NCBI RefSeq assembly: GCF_000243335.1
Contig: NZ_JH597775.1
Span: 1-64,000, forward strand
Reading direction: 5' to 3'
Length of the DNA: 64,000 nt
From: Leptonema illini DSM 21528
Lineage (GTDB): Bacteria > Spirochaetota > Leptospiria > Leptospirales > Leptonemataceae
Part shown: positions 50,447 through 58,706 of the stretch, piece by piece
Layout of the letters: each line of letters begins with the position of its first letter
Numbering within the stretch: position 1 is the stretch's first letter
Made by a program: the position numbers and the translations under genes
The notes under the pieces: model-generated
The model's input: only the letters and a program-made list of their open reading frames with translations
What the model was told of the DNA's origin: nothing
Databases searched by the model: none

Positions 50447-50472
50447 GGTCGCTGAGTGCATAGAGAAAGCCC
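50439..50472. repeat. Half copy of the dispersed repeat at the DUF2938 stop
   Basis: CTCTGAGGTCGCTGAGTGCA followed by TAGAGAAAGCC matches the left arm of the larger elements (GAGGTCGCGGAGGGCGCAGAG). It begins at the end of the DUF2938 gene, whose stop codon is part of the repeat. Confidence 0.4.
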
Positions 50473-50512
50473 GATAGCATGCCGTCCCAACAACCGAGTG
50501 AGGTTCAGGAAT

Positions 50513-51178
50513 CTATGGAGAATCGCACAAATCGTTATTGAATGGTGTAATTATCCACTGCGCCTCGACAGGAAATTGAAGTGGCTTGAGCAAGCCTTCC
50601 CAGATGGCTGAACCTATTGCATTCTTCAGCCAGAAGTACTTGAGAGCAATCATCAATTCCCAACGCCCGAACTTCGGCGACCGCATTTTTCTTTCCAAAT
50701 CATAGAATGTCGGCACGTGTCCTCTTTCTGTTTCATCATGGATATGATGGTAGAGCCAATTCATCTGGTCTCGGTTTACTCGGAAAACCGAATCAAAGGC
50801 AGCGTGAAGACTCCTTTCATGATCATCGTCCAGAATCGGATAAACATCATTTTTCCAGGCAAAAGCATAGCCATCACTGAAACACTTCGCTGTTTCAGTG
50901 CCTCTAAACGCTAAGAGGATATTCCCTTTCTGTGTAGCATACATCATACGCTTTAATTCATCCATCCGCCGGTACCCCCCCGGGAGCTGCTCATAATTAT
51001 CATCCAACAAGCCCCCGGATATATTTTCATTATCTACATTCCCGAAAGAGGGTTTACCAAAAATAATGATCGAGCTGGCAATGGGCGAGGGAAACCGCTG
51101 AGGTCGCGGAGGGCGCAGAGAAAGCCGCTGAGGTATGATTCTGTCTTCTTTCGCGTTTTTCGTGCTTTTCGTGGACAA
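50513..51178 (-). pseudogene. Lipase-like gene fragment with repeat-derived N-terminus
   Basis: The frame encodes 221 residues. The first 30 or so (KSTKNAKEDRIIPQRLSLRP) come from inside repeat copy B, and real protein sequence seems to begin near IIIFGKPSFGNVDNENISGG. GNILLAFRGTETAKCFSDGY resembles the beta strand before the active-site elbow of class 3 lipases (AFRGT), but no GHSLG nucleophile follows within the frame. The likely history is a longer lipase-like gene cut at its 5' end by the repeat, and perhaps also shortened inside. A functional small protein is possible but less likely. Confidence 0.5.
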
Positions 51179-51356
51179 GGATTCTTTTGACCGCGCAAAA
51201 CGCGAAAGCGATCCGGTTTATGCCCCTAAATCAATCCGAGAGGTCATGGCCTTTGGGGTCGAAAACTCTATTACTTTCCGCTGTCGTTCCTCGGTAATCT
51301 CTGCAGTTCATCTCTCTCCCTGTCTTCTCAGCGTCCTCGGTGCCCTCCGCGGTTAA
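51092..51356. repeat. MITE-like nested-palindrome element, copy B
   Basis: Outer arms AACCGCTGAGGTCGCGGAGG (left) and GCCCTCCGCGGTT (right end, 51342-51354) form the ends; the inner palindrome is TTTCGCGTTTTTCGTG against ACCGCGCAAAACGCG. Copy B has a nine-base duplication (CTTTTCGTG) relative to copy A. It contains the 5' end of the lipase-like frame. The rest of the interval 51179-51492 has no gene. Confidence 0.7.
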
Positions 51357-51492
51357 ACCATTCCCAGTCAAAATCACCGTAACAAGCAGGGATGCTAGAT
51401 TCCGGGCAGAGCATCTAACCCACGCACAGCTTCCGATAATCATTATTATGTCACCAAAAGGCGAGACGCCTGCCCGTCGATCGGCCCATTTT

Positions 51493-51521
51493 TTGCTTGC
51501 AATGATACTGAGTCTCATTAT
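51493..51521 (+). promoter_or_regulatory. bfd promoter with Fur-like operator between its two elements
   Basis: TTGCTT (51493-51498), a 17-base spacer and CATTAT (51516-51521) form a promoter. TGATACT-G-AGTCTCA (51503-51517) lies in the spacer and overlaps the -10. The start of transcription would be near 51528, leaving almost no leader before the ATG at 51531. Confidence 0.6.
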
Positions 51522-51530
51522 GTTGTAGCT

Positions 51531-51734
51531 ATGTTCATCTGTAGCTGCCGGGCCGTGACTGACCGCCAGATCAAGGCGTCCATCGATTCCGGGAATGATA
51601 ATCTGCATGCTATCATGGAAGATACCGGAGCCGGAGACTGCTGCGGAAGCTGCCAGGAAGATATGCTGCAGATGATCCTTGATTCGCTGCCTCCTCGGGC
51701 GGAGCAGCAGGAAGCGAACCTGCAACTGCATTGA
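51531..51734 (+). CDS. bfd: Bacterioferritin-associated ferredoxin
   Basis: A 67-residue Bfd that binds a 2Fe-2S cluster and releases iron from bacterioferritin. The ligands are Cys4 and Cys6 (FICSCRAVTD) and the C-x-x-C pair in CCGSC (about residues 38-41), the usual Bfd spacing. No ribosome site precedes the ATG; the promoter places the transcript start within a few bases, so the message may be leaderless. It is followed after about 95 bases by bfr. The Fur-like operator predicts repression by iron. Confidence 0.88.
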   Translation: MFICSCRAVTDRQIKASIDSGNDNLHAIMEDTGAGDCCGSCQEDMLQMILDSLPPRAEQQEANLQLH

Positions 51735-51828
51735 TCGCCGTCTGTCGATCTGACTTTTTCTTGATCAGAATGCGAAGAAATGCCGAAAAGGCTTTTCGGA
51801 TGGCGCCTCTGTGTTTTCTTCTGCCGAT

Positions 51829-52302
51829 ATGAAAGGCGACACAAAGGTTCTCGAATTCCTGAACCACGTTCTCAAAAACGAACTCACGGCTATCAACCAG
51901 TATTTCCTTCATGCTAAAATGCTGAAGAACTGGGGCATCAATAAGCTGGCCTCGATCACCCATAAAGAATCCATCGATGAGATGAAGCATGGCGATCGTG
52001 TCATCGAGCGCATCCTCTTTCTCGAAGGGCTGCCCAATCTGCAGGATCTCGGCCGTCTGCGTATCGGTGAGAACACGCAGGAGATTCTCAAATCCGATCT
52101 GGCCCTTGAAAACCTGGCCATCCCCGTTCTGCGAGACGCCATTCAGCACTGCGAGCAGGTGCGCGATTTCGTCAGCCGCGAGCTTTTTGAAGACATCCTC
52201 GAAGACGAAGAAGAGCACGTCGATTTTCTCGAAACCCAGCTTGATCTGATCGAAAAAATGGGATTGCAGAACTACATCCAGTCCATGTCAGATATCAGCT
52301 GA
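51829..52302 (+). CDS. bfr: Bacterioferritin
   Basis: A 157-residue 24-mer iron-storage protein with heme. Ferroxidase ligands include the Glu in [11 protein letters not shown], the Glu and His in [10 protein letters not shown], and the [11 protein letters not shown] block. The heme-binding Met is the one in [21 protein letters not shown] and [10 protein letters not shown] match the family closely. The start is the ATG of MKGDTKV, as in other Bfr proteins; no clear ribosome site is visible. A small hairpin (51783-51799) lies upstream. It pairs with bfd for iron storage and release. Confidence 0.95.
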   Translation: MKGDTKVLEFLNHVLKNELTAINQYFLHAKMLKNWGINKLASITHKESIDEMKHGDRVIERILFLEGLPNLQDLGRLRIGENTQEILKSDLALENLAIPVLRDAIQHCEQVRDFVSRELFEDILEDEEEHVDFLETQLDLIEKMGLQNYIQSMSDIS

Positions 52303-52455
52303 GATCTTCGGCAAGAATGGTTCCACAAAGGCCGCTGCTTTCGCTTTAAGGGCGAGGCGGCCGCCAAGCTCCAGGAGCGACCTGTCTTCCCGTTTCGCAG
52401 ACCTTACGACCAGAGCATCCAGCTCGACTCAGGCTTCAGGTCGCCAGGCGATTTC

Positions 52456-53766
52456 TCAATCGACGCTGTGAACGAATTCCTGGATGGCCTTCGCTATCGA
52501 CGTGTAGGTCTGCTCGAACTTCTCATCGTCCTGTTCCAGCAGCGTACAGCGGAATCCCTGTAACTCGCCGCATACGAAGCCCGTAAGCGGAACGACGCAT
52601 ATGTTATGCGCGGCAAGCAGCTGATAGACGAACTTGCGGTCGGGCTCGATCGGTTCGGCGGTGATGCCCGCCACATACTTCTCGATCTCTCCGTTCGGGA
52701 TGCGCAGATTCATGCGATTGTTCAGCGGCACCTGAAAGACGAAGCTTGCATAAAAGGCTCCGCGCGGAGGATTGAGGATGACCTCGGGAATACCGGCGAA
52801 GATCTCGGCAAGCTTGCGGCTTCTTCTCTCATAGAAGGAATTGCGTTCTGCAACCCAGGCGTCATAGCGCGGATCGCCCATGATCTCGGGGATGACGGCC
52901 TGCGGAAGCGTGGTGCTTGAAACCTCGAGCATCTTCGCGTTCAGAATACTCTGCACGTATTTCTCGAACATCGGCTCGCTGTGATGGTTATACACCTCGA
53001 TCCAGCCGCAGCGCGATCCGGGCCAGGGGAATTCTTTTGAAATACCTTTCAGCGAGATGGCGGGCACGTCGCCGATGACATCCGAGACGTGGGTGGCCGT
53101 CGCCCCGCCGTAGGTCATGTTGATATAGATTTCGTCGGCGATGATAAAGAGCCTGAACTTGCGTGCGATGTCGATGATCTCGCGGATGACGCCCTCGGGG
53201 AATACGGCTCCCGTAGGGTTATCCGGATTGATGATCATGATGCCGGCGATGGCCTCGTTATACTTTACCTTGTTGTAAAGCTCCTGCATGTCGGGCATCC
53301 AGCCGTTCTCGGGAACGAGCCTGTAGGTGATCGGTGCATAACCCGAATGAGCGGCCTCGGCCGATGAATGCGTCGGGTACGCCGGCGACGGGCCGATGAC
53401 GCGAGCCTCGCGGCGCAGGAATCCGTAGATCTTGCTCACGGCGTCGCCCAGCCCGTTAAAGAAGAGGATGTCGTCCGCCTGGATCTGTGCCCCACCGCGA
53501 CGGTTCAGGCGTTCGGCCAGGAATTCGCGCGTACGCAGCAGCCCTCGCGTCGGGCTGTAGGCGTAGGTACTGTCGTCGCGCACGGCGCGTGCGATGCAAT
53601 CCTTCATCCAGTCGGGCAGATGCTGCCCCTTCTGCACCGGATCACCGATGTTTTCCCAGAGGATGGGCTTGCCGCTCAACGCCGCAATCCGGTTCGCCAC
53701 CTCGACGATCTTACGGATTTCATAGTTGAGCTCGGTTGCACCGATGTGGACGATATTTGTACGCAT
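52456..53766 (-). CDS. PLP-dependent class I/II aminotransferase
   Basis: A 436-residue fold-type I aminotransferase. IINPDNPTGAVFPEGV is the substrate/PLP-phosphate region, FIIADEIYINMTYGG has the Asp that contacts the PLP nitrogen, and SLKGISKEFPWPGSRCGWIE carries the Schiff-base Lys and the phosphate Arg. The closest known types are AlaC or aspartate/alanine aminotransferases of spirochaetes; amino acid choice cannot be set. The ATG at 53766 gives the family start (MRTNIVHIG); a longer frame starts at 53805. It is followed on the same strand only by the unlinked bfr convergently. The gap 52303-52455 shows nothing. Confidence 0.9.
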   Translation of the reverse strand: MRTNIVHIGATELNYEIRKIVEVANRIAALSGKPILWENIGDPVQKGQHLPDWMKDCIARAVRDDSTYAYSPTRGLLRTREFLAERLNRRGGAQIQADDILFFNGLGDAVSKIYGFLRREARVIGPSPAYPTHSSAEAAHSGYAPITYRLVPENGWMPDMQELYNKVKYNEAIAGIMIINPDNPTGAVFPEGVIREIIDIARKFRLFIIADEIYINMTYGGATATHVSDVIGDVPAISLKGISKEFPWPGSRCGWIEVYNHHSEPMFEKYVQSILNAKMLEVSSTTLPQAVIPEIMGDPRYDAWVAERNSFYERRSRKLAEIFAGIPEVILNPPRGAFYASFVFQVPLNNRMNLRIPNGEIEKYVAGITAEPIEPDRKFVYQLLAAHNICVVPLTGFVCGELQGFRCTLLEQDDEKFEQTYTSIAKAIQEFVHSVD

Positions 53767-53822
53767 GGCCTTATCCCGGTTTTTTTTGCGAACGACACCG
53801 GTCAAACGTTTCGACCGGCGCC

Positions 53823-54551
53823 TCAGAACACCGGAATAGAAATACCTACCTCTGCCCGACCGATGCGTATATTACCGCTGCGTGGATTAACGAGCACCTC
53901 GCGTCGGTCGAGAAACGACGTCGGAGCGCTCTTAATGGCAAACCAGGTCTCCGTGCCTCTTACATAGTAGAGGATGCCTCCTGTGCGATACCCGAGCCCG
54001 ATATGCAGGCTTGCATGCGCCTCGGTCAGATACGGACCGGATCCGAAGCCCGCCAGCCAGCCGCGACCGGCACCGAGCCCTGCCCCTCCGAAAAGGTCGA
54101 ATCCGTCATCGGGATTCAGATGATACAGAGCAAAGCCTTCGATTGACAGATCGGTGGCAAAAACGCTCGTGCTGCTTCGCGACGTTACGGGAAGATAGAG
54201 CCCCTGTAGCGACGGATCAAAGTAGCCGACAGTCTGCGTGATCTCGGAATAGCCCGGCGAATACAGGATGCCGCTGTTAATACCGCCTTCGATCAGATCG
54301 AGGCCGGCGCCGGAGTCTTCGACGATGGAACCGGCGGCGCGCCAGGCGTACCCGCCTGTGAACGACAGTCGATACGGCGACTCAGCACGCAGCGACGCCT
54401 GTGGCTGAGCGACAGAGAAGAAGCACAGGGCAGAAAAAAGGATAGCATACACCGGTGACGAAATACCGGGTATGCGTCGAGTGCAGGGAGTTACGGGCGC
54501 CCGACGGAAAAGACCGAATAGGCGCCCGTTTTCTTTCTCAGAGATTATCAA
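53823..54551 (-). CDS. Predicted outer-membrane or periplasmic beta protein, unknown
   Basis: A protein of up to 242 residues with a hydrophobic export segment (SSPVYAILFSALCFFSVAQ, cut near AQPQASLRA). The mature region alternates short hydrophobic strands with glycine/aromatic turns (YRLSFTGGYAWRAAGS, GGAGLGAGRGWLAGFGSGPYL, HIGLGYRTGGILYYVRG) and ends in a phenylalanine (ISIPVF), the usual mark of an outer-membrane barrel. No family recognised. The start is uncertain: TTG 54551 gives a long N-terminal extension, and GTG 54452 lies directly before the signal segment. It is 57 bases from the aminotransferase and may share its transcript. Confidence 0.6.
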   Translation of the reverse strand: MIISEKENGRLFGLFRRAPVTPCTRRIPGISSPVYAILFSALCFFSVAQPQASLRAESPYRLSFTGGYAWRAAGSIVEDSGAGLDLIEGGINSGILYSPGYSEITQTVGYFDPSLQGLYLPVTSRSSTSVFATDLSIEGFALYHLNPDDGFDLFGGAGLGAGRGWLAGFGSGPYLTEAHASLHIGLGYRTGGILYYVRGTETWFAIKSAPTSFLDRREVLVNPRSGNIRIGRAEVGISIPVF

Positions 54552-54620
54552 TCACTGCTCCAATCATCGGATTTTGAGGACAGCCTATTAACAGGCCCAT
54601 TACTACAAAAGGCTTTTTTT

Positions 54621-55355
54621 CTACCGGCCCGGAACGGGAGTAAAGGCCTCGCCGCTGAGTATCTCGGCCGGGCCAAAACGCGCCTTATAGTTCATCGCCG
54701 GGCATCCTTCGATGTAATAACCTGGATAATGATAGGCAAGGCCCATCTCACGGGCCAGATGCATCTCAAGAAGCATCGAATAGACGCCGGGGCTGTAGCG
54801 GGCCACGTCGGGGTCAAAGAAGAAATACACCGACGAAAGAACATCCTCTACGATATCGATGATGCTCAGACCGACCGGACGGCCATTATGAAGCAGCACA
54901 AGCTCTTTTGTGTTTGCACCGAGAAACGAAGAAACAAAGAACTCACGGTAGCCCTGCTCGTCGAGATCAGACTCGTACGTGCGATGCTGATACAGAAGAT
55001 AACGCCGGTACAACCGCAGCTTTTTCGGATCAAACTCAGGCTTCTGCAAAGAATATGTGAAGACTCGCTGGCCTTTTTTCCAGACGCGTCTCTGTGAATC
55101 GGTCATCGAAAACGAAGCAAGCGGTATGCGCAACACCCTGCACTCCTGACATCCCGCGCAATCCGGTCGATAGAGCCCGCTACCCGTGCGTCGATATCCC
55201 TCGTCCAGCAGTTCCCTGTAGGTTGCGGCATCCAGACTGCCGTCCAGATAGAGCAGAGAAGCCATGCGATCGGGCAGATAACTGCACCGATGATTATGAT
55301 GGCCCAGATATAAGGCATTCTCGATCTCGTATCTACGTTCAGGGCTGAGTTTCAT
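54621..55355 (-). CDS. bpt: Aspartate/glutamate leucyltransferase Bpt (ATE1-like)
   Basis: A 244-residue aminoacyl-tRNA-protein transferase of the N-end rule pathway. It moves leucine from Leu-tRNA to N-terminal Asp or Glu of proteins, marking them for ClpS/ClpAP. The zinc-like GYRRTGSGLYRPDCAGCQECRVLRIP block, RRYLLYQHRTYESDLDEQGY, and VYFFFDPDVARYSPGVYSMLLEMHLAREMGLAYHYPGYYIEGCPAMNYKARFGP are typical. The N-terminal cysteine pair of some relatives is absent. ATG at 55355 is only a few bases from the divergent serC leader. The 69 bases after it hold the long AT-rich end of the OM-protein gene. Confidence 0.88.
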   Translation of the reverse strand: MKLSPERRYEIENALYLGHHNHRCSYLPDRMASLLYLDGSLDAATYRELLDEGYRRTGSGLYRPDCAGCQECRVLRIPLASFSMTDSQRRVWKKGQRVFTYSLQKPEFDPKKLRLYRRYLLYQHRTYESDLDEQGYREFFVSSFLGANTKELVLLHNGRPVGLSIIDIVEDVLSSVYFFFDPDVARYSPGVYSMLLEMHLAREMGLAYHYPGYYIEGCPAMNYKARFGPAEILSGEAFTPVPGR

Positions 55356-55409
55356 GAGATGTTCTCAAATTGGCTTTACCTGCACCCTTATAAAAAAAAA
55401 CAAGTTTTT

Positions 55410-56492
55410 ATGAAGCGAATTTTTAATTTTTCCGCCGGTCCGGCCACTCTTCCCCTTGAAGTGCTTACCGAGGCCCGCGATGAGTTCCTGGACTTTCAGG
55501 GTTCGGGGATGTCTATCATCGAGATGTCCCACCGCGGTGGCATTTTTCAAAAAGTTCACGACGAATCGATGGCCCGACTGCGCGCCGTCGCCGCCATTCC
55601 CGAACGATTTGATATTCTTTACATGACGGGCGGTGCGTCGACGCAATTCGCTCTCATTCCCATGAACCTCGCCCGTAAAGGCGGTAAGGCCGGTTATATC
55701 AATACCGGCGTATGGTCGAAGAAGGCGATCGAGCAGGCAAAGATCCTCGGCGTCGATTTTGTCGAGGTGGCCAGCTCGAAAGATCAGAACCACAACTACA
55801 TCCCCTCGCCGATCAACGTTCCGGCCGGCCTGGATTACGTGCACATGACGTCGAACAATACGATCTATGGCACGCAGTTCCGTACGCTGCCGAATCCGGG
55901 CGATTCGAAGCTTGTCGTCGACATGAGCTCTGATTTTCTTTCCCGTCCCATCGACTGGTCGCATATCGGTATGGCCTATGCCGGATTGCAGAAGAACGCC
56001 GGGCCGTCGGGGCTGACCGTCGTTATCATCGATCGCGAGTACTACGAGCGCGAAAAAGAAGAAACGCCGAGCATGTTCCGTTACAGCACCTTCGCTAAAG
56101 AGCAATCGCTGTATAACACGCCTCCGACCTTCCAGATCTATATGTTCGGCCTTGTGCTGAAGTGGATCGAGAAGCAGGGCGGCCTGACTGCCGTCGACGC
56201 AGCCAACGAGAAAAAGGCAAAGCTGATCTATGACGTCATCGACGCTCATCCGGATTTCTATCTCGGCCATGCGCGCAAAGAAGATCGCTCGCTGATGAAC
56301 GTGACCTGGAACCTTGCAAAACAGGAGCTGACCGACGATTTCCTGAAAGGAACGAAGGCAGCATCGATGGACGGGCTGAAAGGACACCGCTCGGTCGGCG
56401 GTCTGCGCGCCTCGATTTATAACGCCATGCCGCTGGAGGGCTGCCAGGCCCTTGCCGATTATATGAAGGACTTCCTCAAGAAGAACGGATAA
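55410..56492 (+). CDS. serC: Phosphoserine aminotransferase
   Basis: A 360-residue PLP aminotransferase of serine (and PLP) synthesis. FNFSAGPATLP is the family start, IEMSHRGG a conserved segment, and the PLP Lys is in YAGLQKNAGPSGLTVV. TSNNTIYGTQF and SLYNTPPTFQIYMFG are further motifs. Full length. No ribosome site lies before the ATG; instead there is a run of nine A residues, then T-rich bases. An in-frame ATG at 55359 overlaps the bpt start region. The small conserved gene at 56494 begins two bases after its stop. Confidence 0.96.
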   Translation: MKRIFNFSAGPATLPLEVLTEARDEFLDFQGSGMSIIEMSHRGGIFQKVHDESMARLRAVAAIPERFDILYMTGGASTQFALIPMNLARKGGKAGYINTGVWSKKAIEQAKILGVDFVEVASSKDQNHNYIPSPINVPAGLDYVHMTSNNTIYGTQFRTLPNPGDSKLVVDMSSDFLSRPIDWSHIGMAYAGLQKNAGPSGLTVVIIDREYYEREKEETPSMFRYSTFAKEQSLYNTPPTFQIYMFGLVLKWIEKQGGLTAVDAANEKKAKLIYDVIDAHPDFYLGHARKEDRSLMNVTWNLAKQELTDDFLKGTKAASMDGLKGHRSVGGLRASIYNAMPLEGCQALADYMKDFLKKNG

Positions 56493-56493
56493 T

Positions 56494-56700
56494 ATGCTCT
56501 GGCTCAGACTTGGCGACGGAGAACTGATCAACCTGGCTCATGCCCGATCGATCAAAAAAGGCCCGAACTCGACGATTGAGATCTACATGGATCCGGTGTC
56601 GGGCCGCCGGGTTCTGCCTTTCGCCGGCGACGAGCAGCGCAACGAGATCTTCCAGAAACTGGTCGGCAATCTGATCAAGATGAGGGTCGCTCTCGAATGA
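56494..56700 (+). CDS. Small protein (68 residues) downstream of serC, unknown
   Basis: A 68-residue soluble protein of alternating strands and helices (MLWLRLGDGELINLAHARSI, RRVLPFAGDEQRNEIFQKLV), perhaps a small beta-alpha domain. It has no motif that I can name. ATG is two bases after the serC stop, and the terminator at 56683-56714 overlaps its 3' end. The tight linkage to serC supports a real gene, and its composition matches its neighbours. It could modulate SerC or be an unrelated hitchhiker. Confidence 0.6.
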   Translation: MLWLRLGDGELINLAHARSIKKGPNSTIEIYMDPVSGRRVLPFAGDEQRNEIFQKLVGNLIKMRVALE

Positions 56701-56714
56701 GCGGCCCTTTTTTA
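56683..56714 (+). terminator. Intrinsic terminator overlapping the end of the small gene
   Basis: AGGGTCGCTC (56683-56692), a six-base loop and GAGCGGCCCT (56699-56708) run into TTTTTTAT. One G-T pair. It closes the serC transcript, and the stop codon of the small gene sits in the loop and right arm. Confidence 0.9.
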
Positions 56715-56730
56715 TCCCTGCTTTCTATCC

Positions 56731-56922
56731 CTACTTGAAAAAGAAAAGATACGCAAGGGCCAGGCCGATTAGGGAGCTGGACCAGGGCGACGACGTCAGC
56801 GGGCATGCCCCACTTTTACAGCCGATCAGCCGGTAGTAGAGGTACCCGACAAGGGCACCGGCGGGCAGAACAAGCCATCGCAAAAGAGCGGGCGAGAATA
56901 AGGATTCCAACAAGACTTCCAT
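56731..56922 (-). CDS. DUF6132 family small membrane protein
   Basis: A 63-residue membrane protein with two hydrophobic segments. The pattern IGCKSGACPLTSSPWSSSLIG, with two cysteines five residues apart followed by the P-L/I-T-S-x-P motif, is that of DUF6132 (formerly found beside rhodanese/YeeE-type sulfur genes in Bacteroidetes). Function unknown; cysteines could bind metal or sulfur. The ATG at 56922 is used; the frame continues ten codons upstream. It is convergent with the serC pair and divergent from the hydrolase-like gene at 57039. Confidence 0.75.
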   Translation of the reverse strand: MEVLLESLFSPALLRWLVLPAGALVGYLYYRLIGCKSGACPLTSSPWSSSLIGLALAYLFFFK

Positions 56923-57038
56923 AAGAAACCGTTTGAAGGGCAGGCAACACATCCGTCAAGTACAATACCCCCGCCGGGTATGCGGCCCTCGTTCCCGTTG
57001 CTACTTCCCGGGCAGATCCGTTTTTTCTTTGCTTCTGC

Positions 57039-57902
57039 ATGGAGCAGACCAATCCTGTCCTCCGTATGAGCGAACCGCAACGGAATCGAATTCTACAGGG
57101 ATGGCTGCTTGAGGCACTCTGGATCCTTTTACAGATCGTCGGTATGATCCTGTTTATCCCGCTTCCGGCGCATCGCACAGGCCGGCGCGGCCGCATCCTG
57201 ATCGTCACCGATCTTCTCACCTCTCCGCTCTTTTATGTCTTTCTCAGATCGGCCCTGATCAAACAGGGATACTCGGTTTATTTCTACTATAACTTCAGCC
57301 CGTTTCGGTCGCTCAAGGAATCGGCGCGTCGCCTCTCACGACATATTGAAAAAGAGGGTCTGAGCCGATGCGTGCTGCTCGGTCACGGCGTCGGCGGACT
57401 TCTGCCGCTGGCTCTGCCCGATGAAGGTCGCAAGCGCGTCTACCATCTGCTGGGCCTGGGCACTCCGTTTCATGGAACCACCCTCGTCCGTCACCTGAGC
57501 TTTATTCCTTCGTTCCGCGATGTGACGTCTCGCAGCGATTTTCTTCTCGTGCATCGCATGAACGCCCTGCTTTTTGACGACTTCTCGCCCTTTTCGGCAT
57601 GGTCGGATGAATGGATCGTTCCCGGCAGCCTCAGTCGTTTCGGCCAGGGCCGCGATCTGATCGTCGATTTTCCCGGACGCTTGAACCTCGTACTTTCTGG
57701 CGAGAACGTTCAGGCCGTCGTGGAGTTCCTCGGCCATAGCCATCCGACTACGGCTGTTGAGAAGGCGCAGATCGATATGTCGCGTGAGGCAAAGCTGGCG
57801 GCGCAGTCGAAGAAACAGGCCGCCGCTCCCGCCGACCGCAAGACTCGCCCCGCTGCGAAAAAAGCGGCGAAGAAAAGTAACACGAAAACGAGAAAAAGAT
57901 AG
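57039..57902 (+). CDS. Alpha/beta-hydrolase-fold protein without the nucleophile (pseudo-lipase)
   Basis: A 287-residue protein with one N-terminal membrane helix (about residues 22-41), then a lipase-like alpha/beta fold. The strand-elbow that should read GHSxGG is LLGHGVGG (residues 114-120), so the nucleophile position is Gly117. The triad acid may be the Asp in WSDEWIVPG, and the usual histidine near the end (NLVLSGENVQAV) is Asn. Enzymatic activity is therefore doubtful. The C-terminus is a lysine/alanine-rich tail (PAAKKAAKKSNTKTRKR). Followed by radC after 32 bases. The start could also be an ATG at 57066. Confidence 0.65.
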   Translation: MEQTNPVLRMSEPQRNRILQGWLLEALWILLQIVGMILFIPLPAHRTGRRGRILIVTDLLTSPLFYVFLRSALIKQGYSVYFYYNFSPFRSLKESARRLSRHIEKEGLSRCVLLGHGVGGLLPLALPDEGRKRVYHLLGLGTPFHGTTLVRHLSFIPSFRDVTSRSDFLLVHRMNALLFDDFSPFSAWSDEWIVPGSLSRFGQGRDLIVDFPGRLNLVLSGENVQAVVEFLGHSHPTTAVEKAQIDMSREAKLAAQSKKQAAAPADRKTRPAAKKAAKKSNTKTRKR

Positions 57903-57934
57903 TTCGATTCGCCTCTTTCTGCACCTGAAGGTGC

Positions 57935-58603
57935 ATGAAGAATCTGCGTCTGTCGACCCTTTCACCCGAGCAGCGCCCGCGCGAGAAGGCGCGCAAAAAC
58001 GGAGTCGAATCGCTCTCTGACCGCGAGCTGCTCGCCCTTGTGCTCGGGCGAGGACACCGCAATATGCATGTTTTGCAGATGGCCGAAGAGCTGCTCCGCT
58101 GTCTCGATCGCTCAAAAGACGTTTTACCCGATGCCGATGCCATTCAATCCATTCATGGAATCGGCCATGCCAGGGCGGCGATGGTGCTCGGCGCTCTGGA
58201 ATTCGCAAGACGCCGCATCCGTCCTGGAGGGCATCGCATCAAAACGGCCGAAGACGCCTTTCATCTGATCAAGCACTATGCCGACCGACAGCAGGAACAC
58301 TTCTTATGTATATCGTTAAACGGCGCAAACGAAGTTATTTGCACAAGAGTCGTGTCGATCGGCCTTCTCAATCGCACGCAGGTGCATCCTCGAGAGGTGT
58401 TTTCAGATCCTCTGAAAGACAGAGCCGGAGCCGTCATCATCGCTCATAACCATCCCTCGGGCAACGTCGAGCCCGGCAGTGACGATATTGAAACGACCCG
58501 ACGCCTTCAGGAGGCGGGCCGGCTGCTCGGGATTGCCATCCTCGATCATATCGTCTTCAGCCTGGATCGTTATTTCAGTTTTGAAGAACATCGGCTGCTC
58601 TGA
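57935..58603 (+). CDS. radC: RadC-family JAMM/MPN protein
   Basis: A 222-residue RadC. An N-terminal helix-hairpin-helix part (LSDRELLALVLGRG; IQSIHGIGHARAAMVLGALE) precedes the metalloprotease-like domain with the JAMM metal motif HNHPSGNVEPGSDD and the Glu in REVFSDPL. RadC proteins are conserved and were once linked to DNA repair; a clear reaction is not established. Its usual length is 220-230 residues, so it is whole. It begins 32 bases after the pseudo-lipase gene. A hairpin (58659-58678) lies downstream. Confidence 0.93.
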   Translation: MKNLRLSTLSPEQRPREKARKNGVESLSDRELLALVLGRGHRNMHVLQMAEELLRCLDRSKDVLPDADAIQSIHGIGHARAAMVLGALEFARRRIRPGGHRIKTAEDAFHLIKHYADRQQEHFLCISLNGANEVICTRVVSIGLLNRTQVHPREVFSDPLKDRAGAVIIAHNHPSGNVEPGSDDIETTRRLQEAGRLLGIAILDHIVFSLDRYFSFEEHRLL

Positions 58604-58706
58604 TCCGTCTTAGAACACGTAGCCAAACCGGCTCTTCCCTTCAATAACAGGTTTAATTCGTTCAGTAATCGCTGAACGGATTGCCACAAGAGAAAGGTTT
58701 TTTTTT

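Noticed and set aside
55365-56531. 388-codon frame on the minus strand over serC
   Set aside because: SerC has complete family motifs on the plus strand; the minus frame is His/Arg-rich, typical of a shadow in GC-rich DNA.
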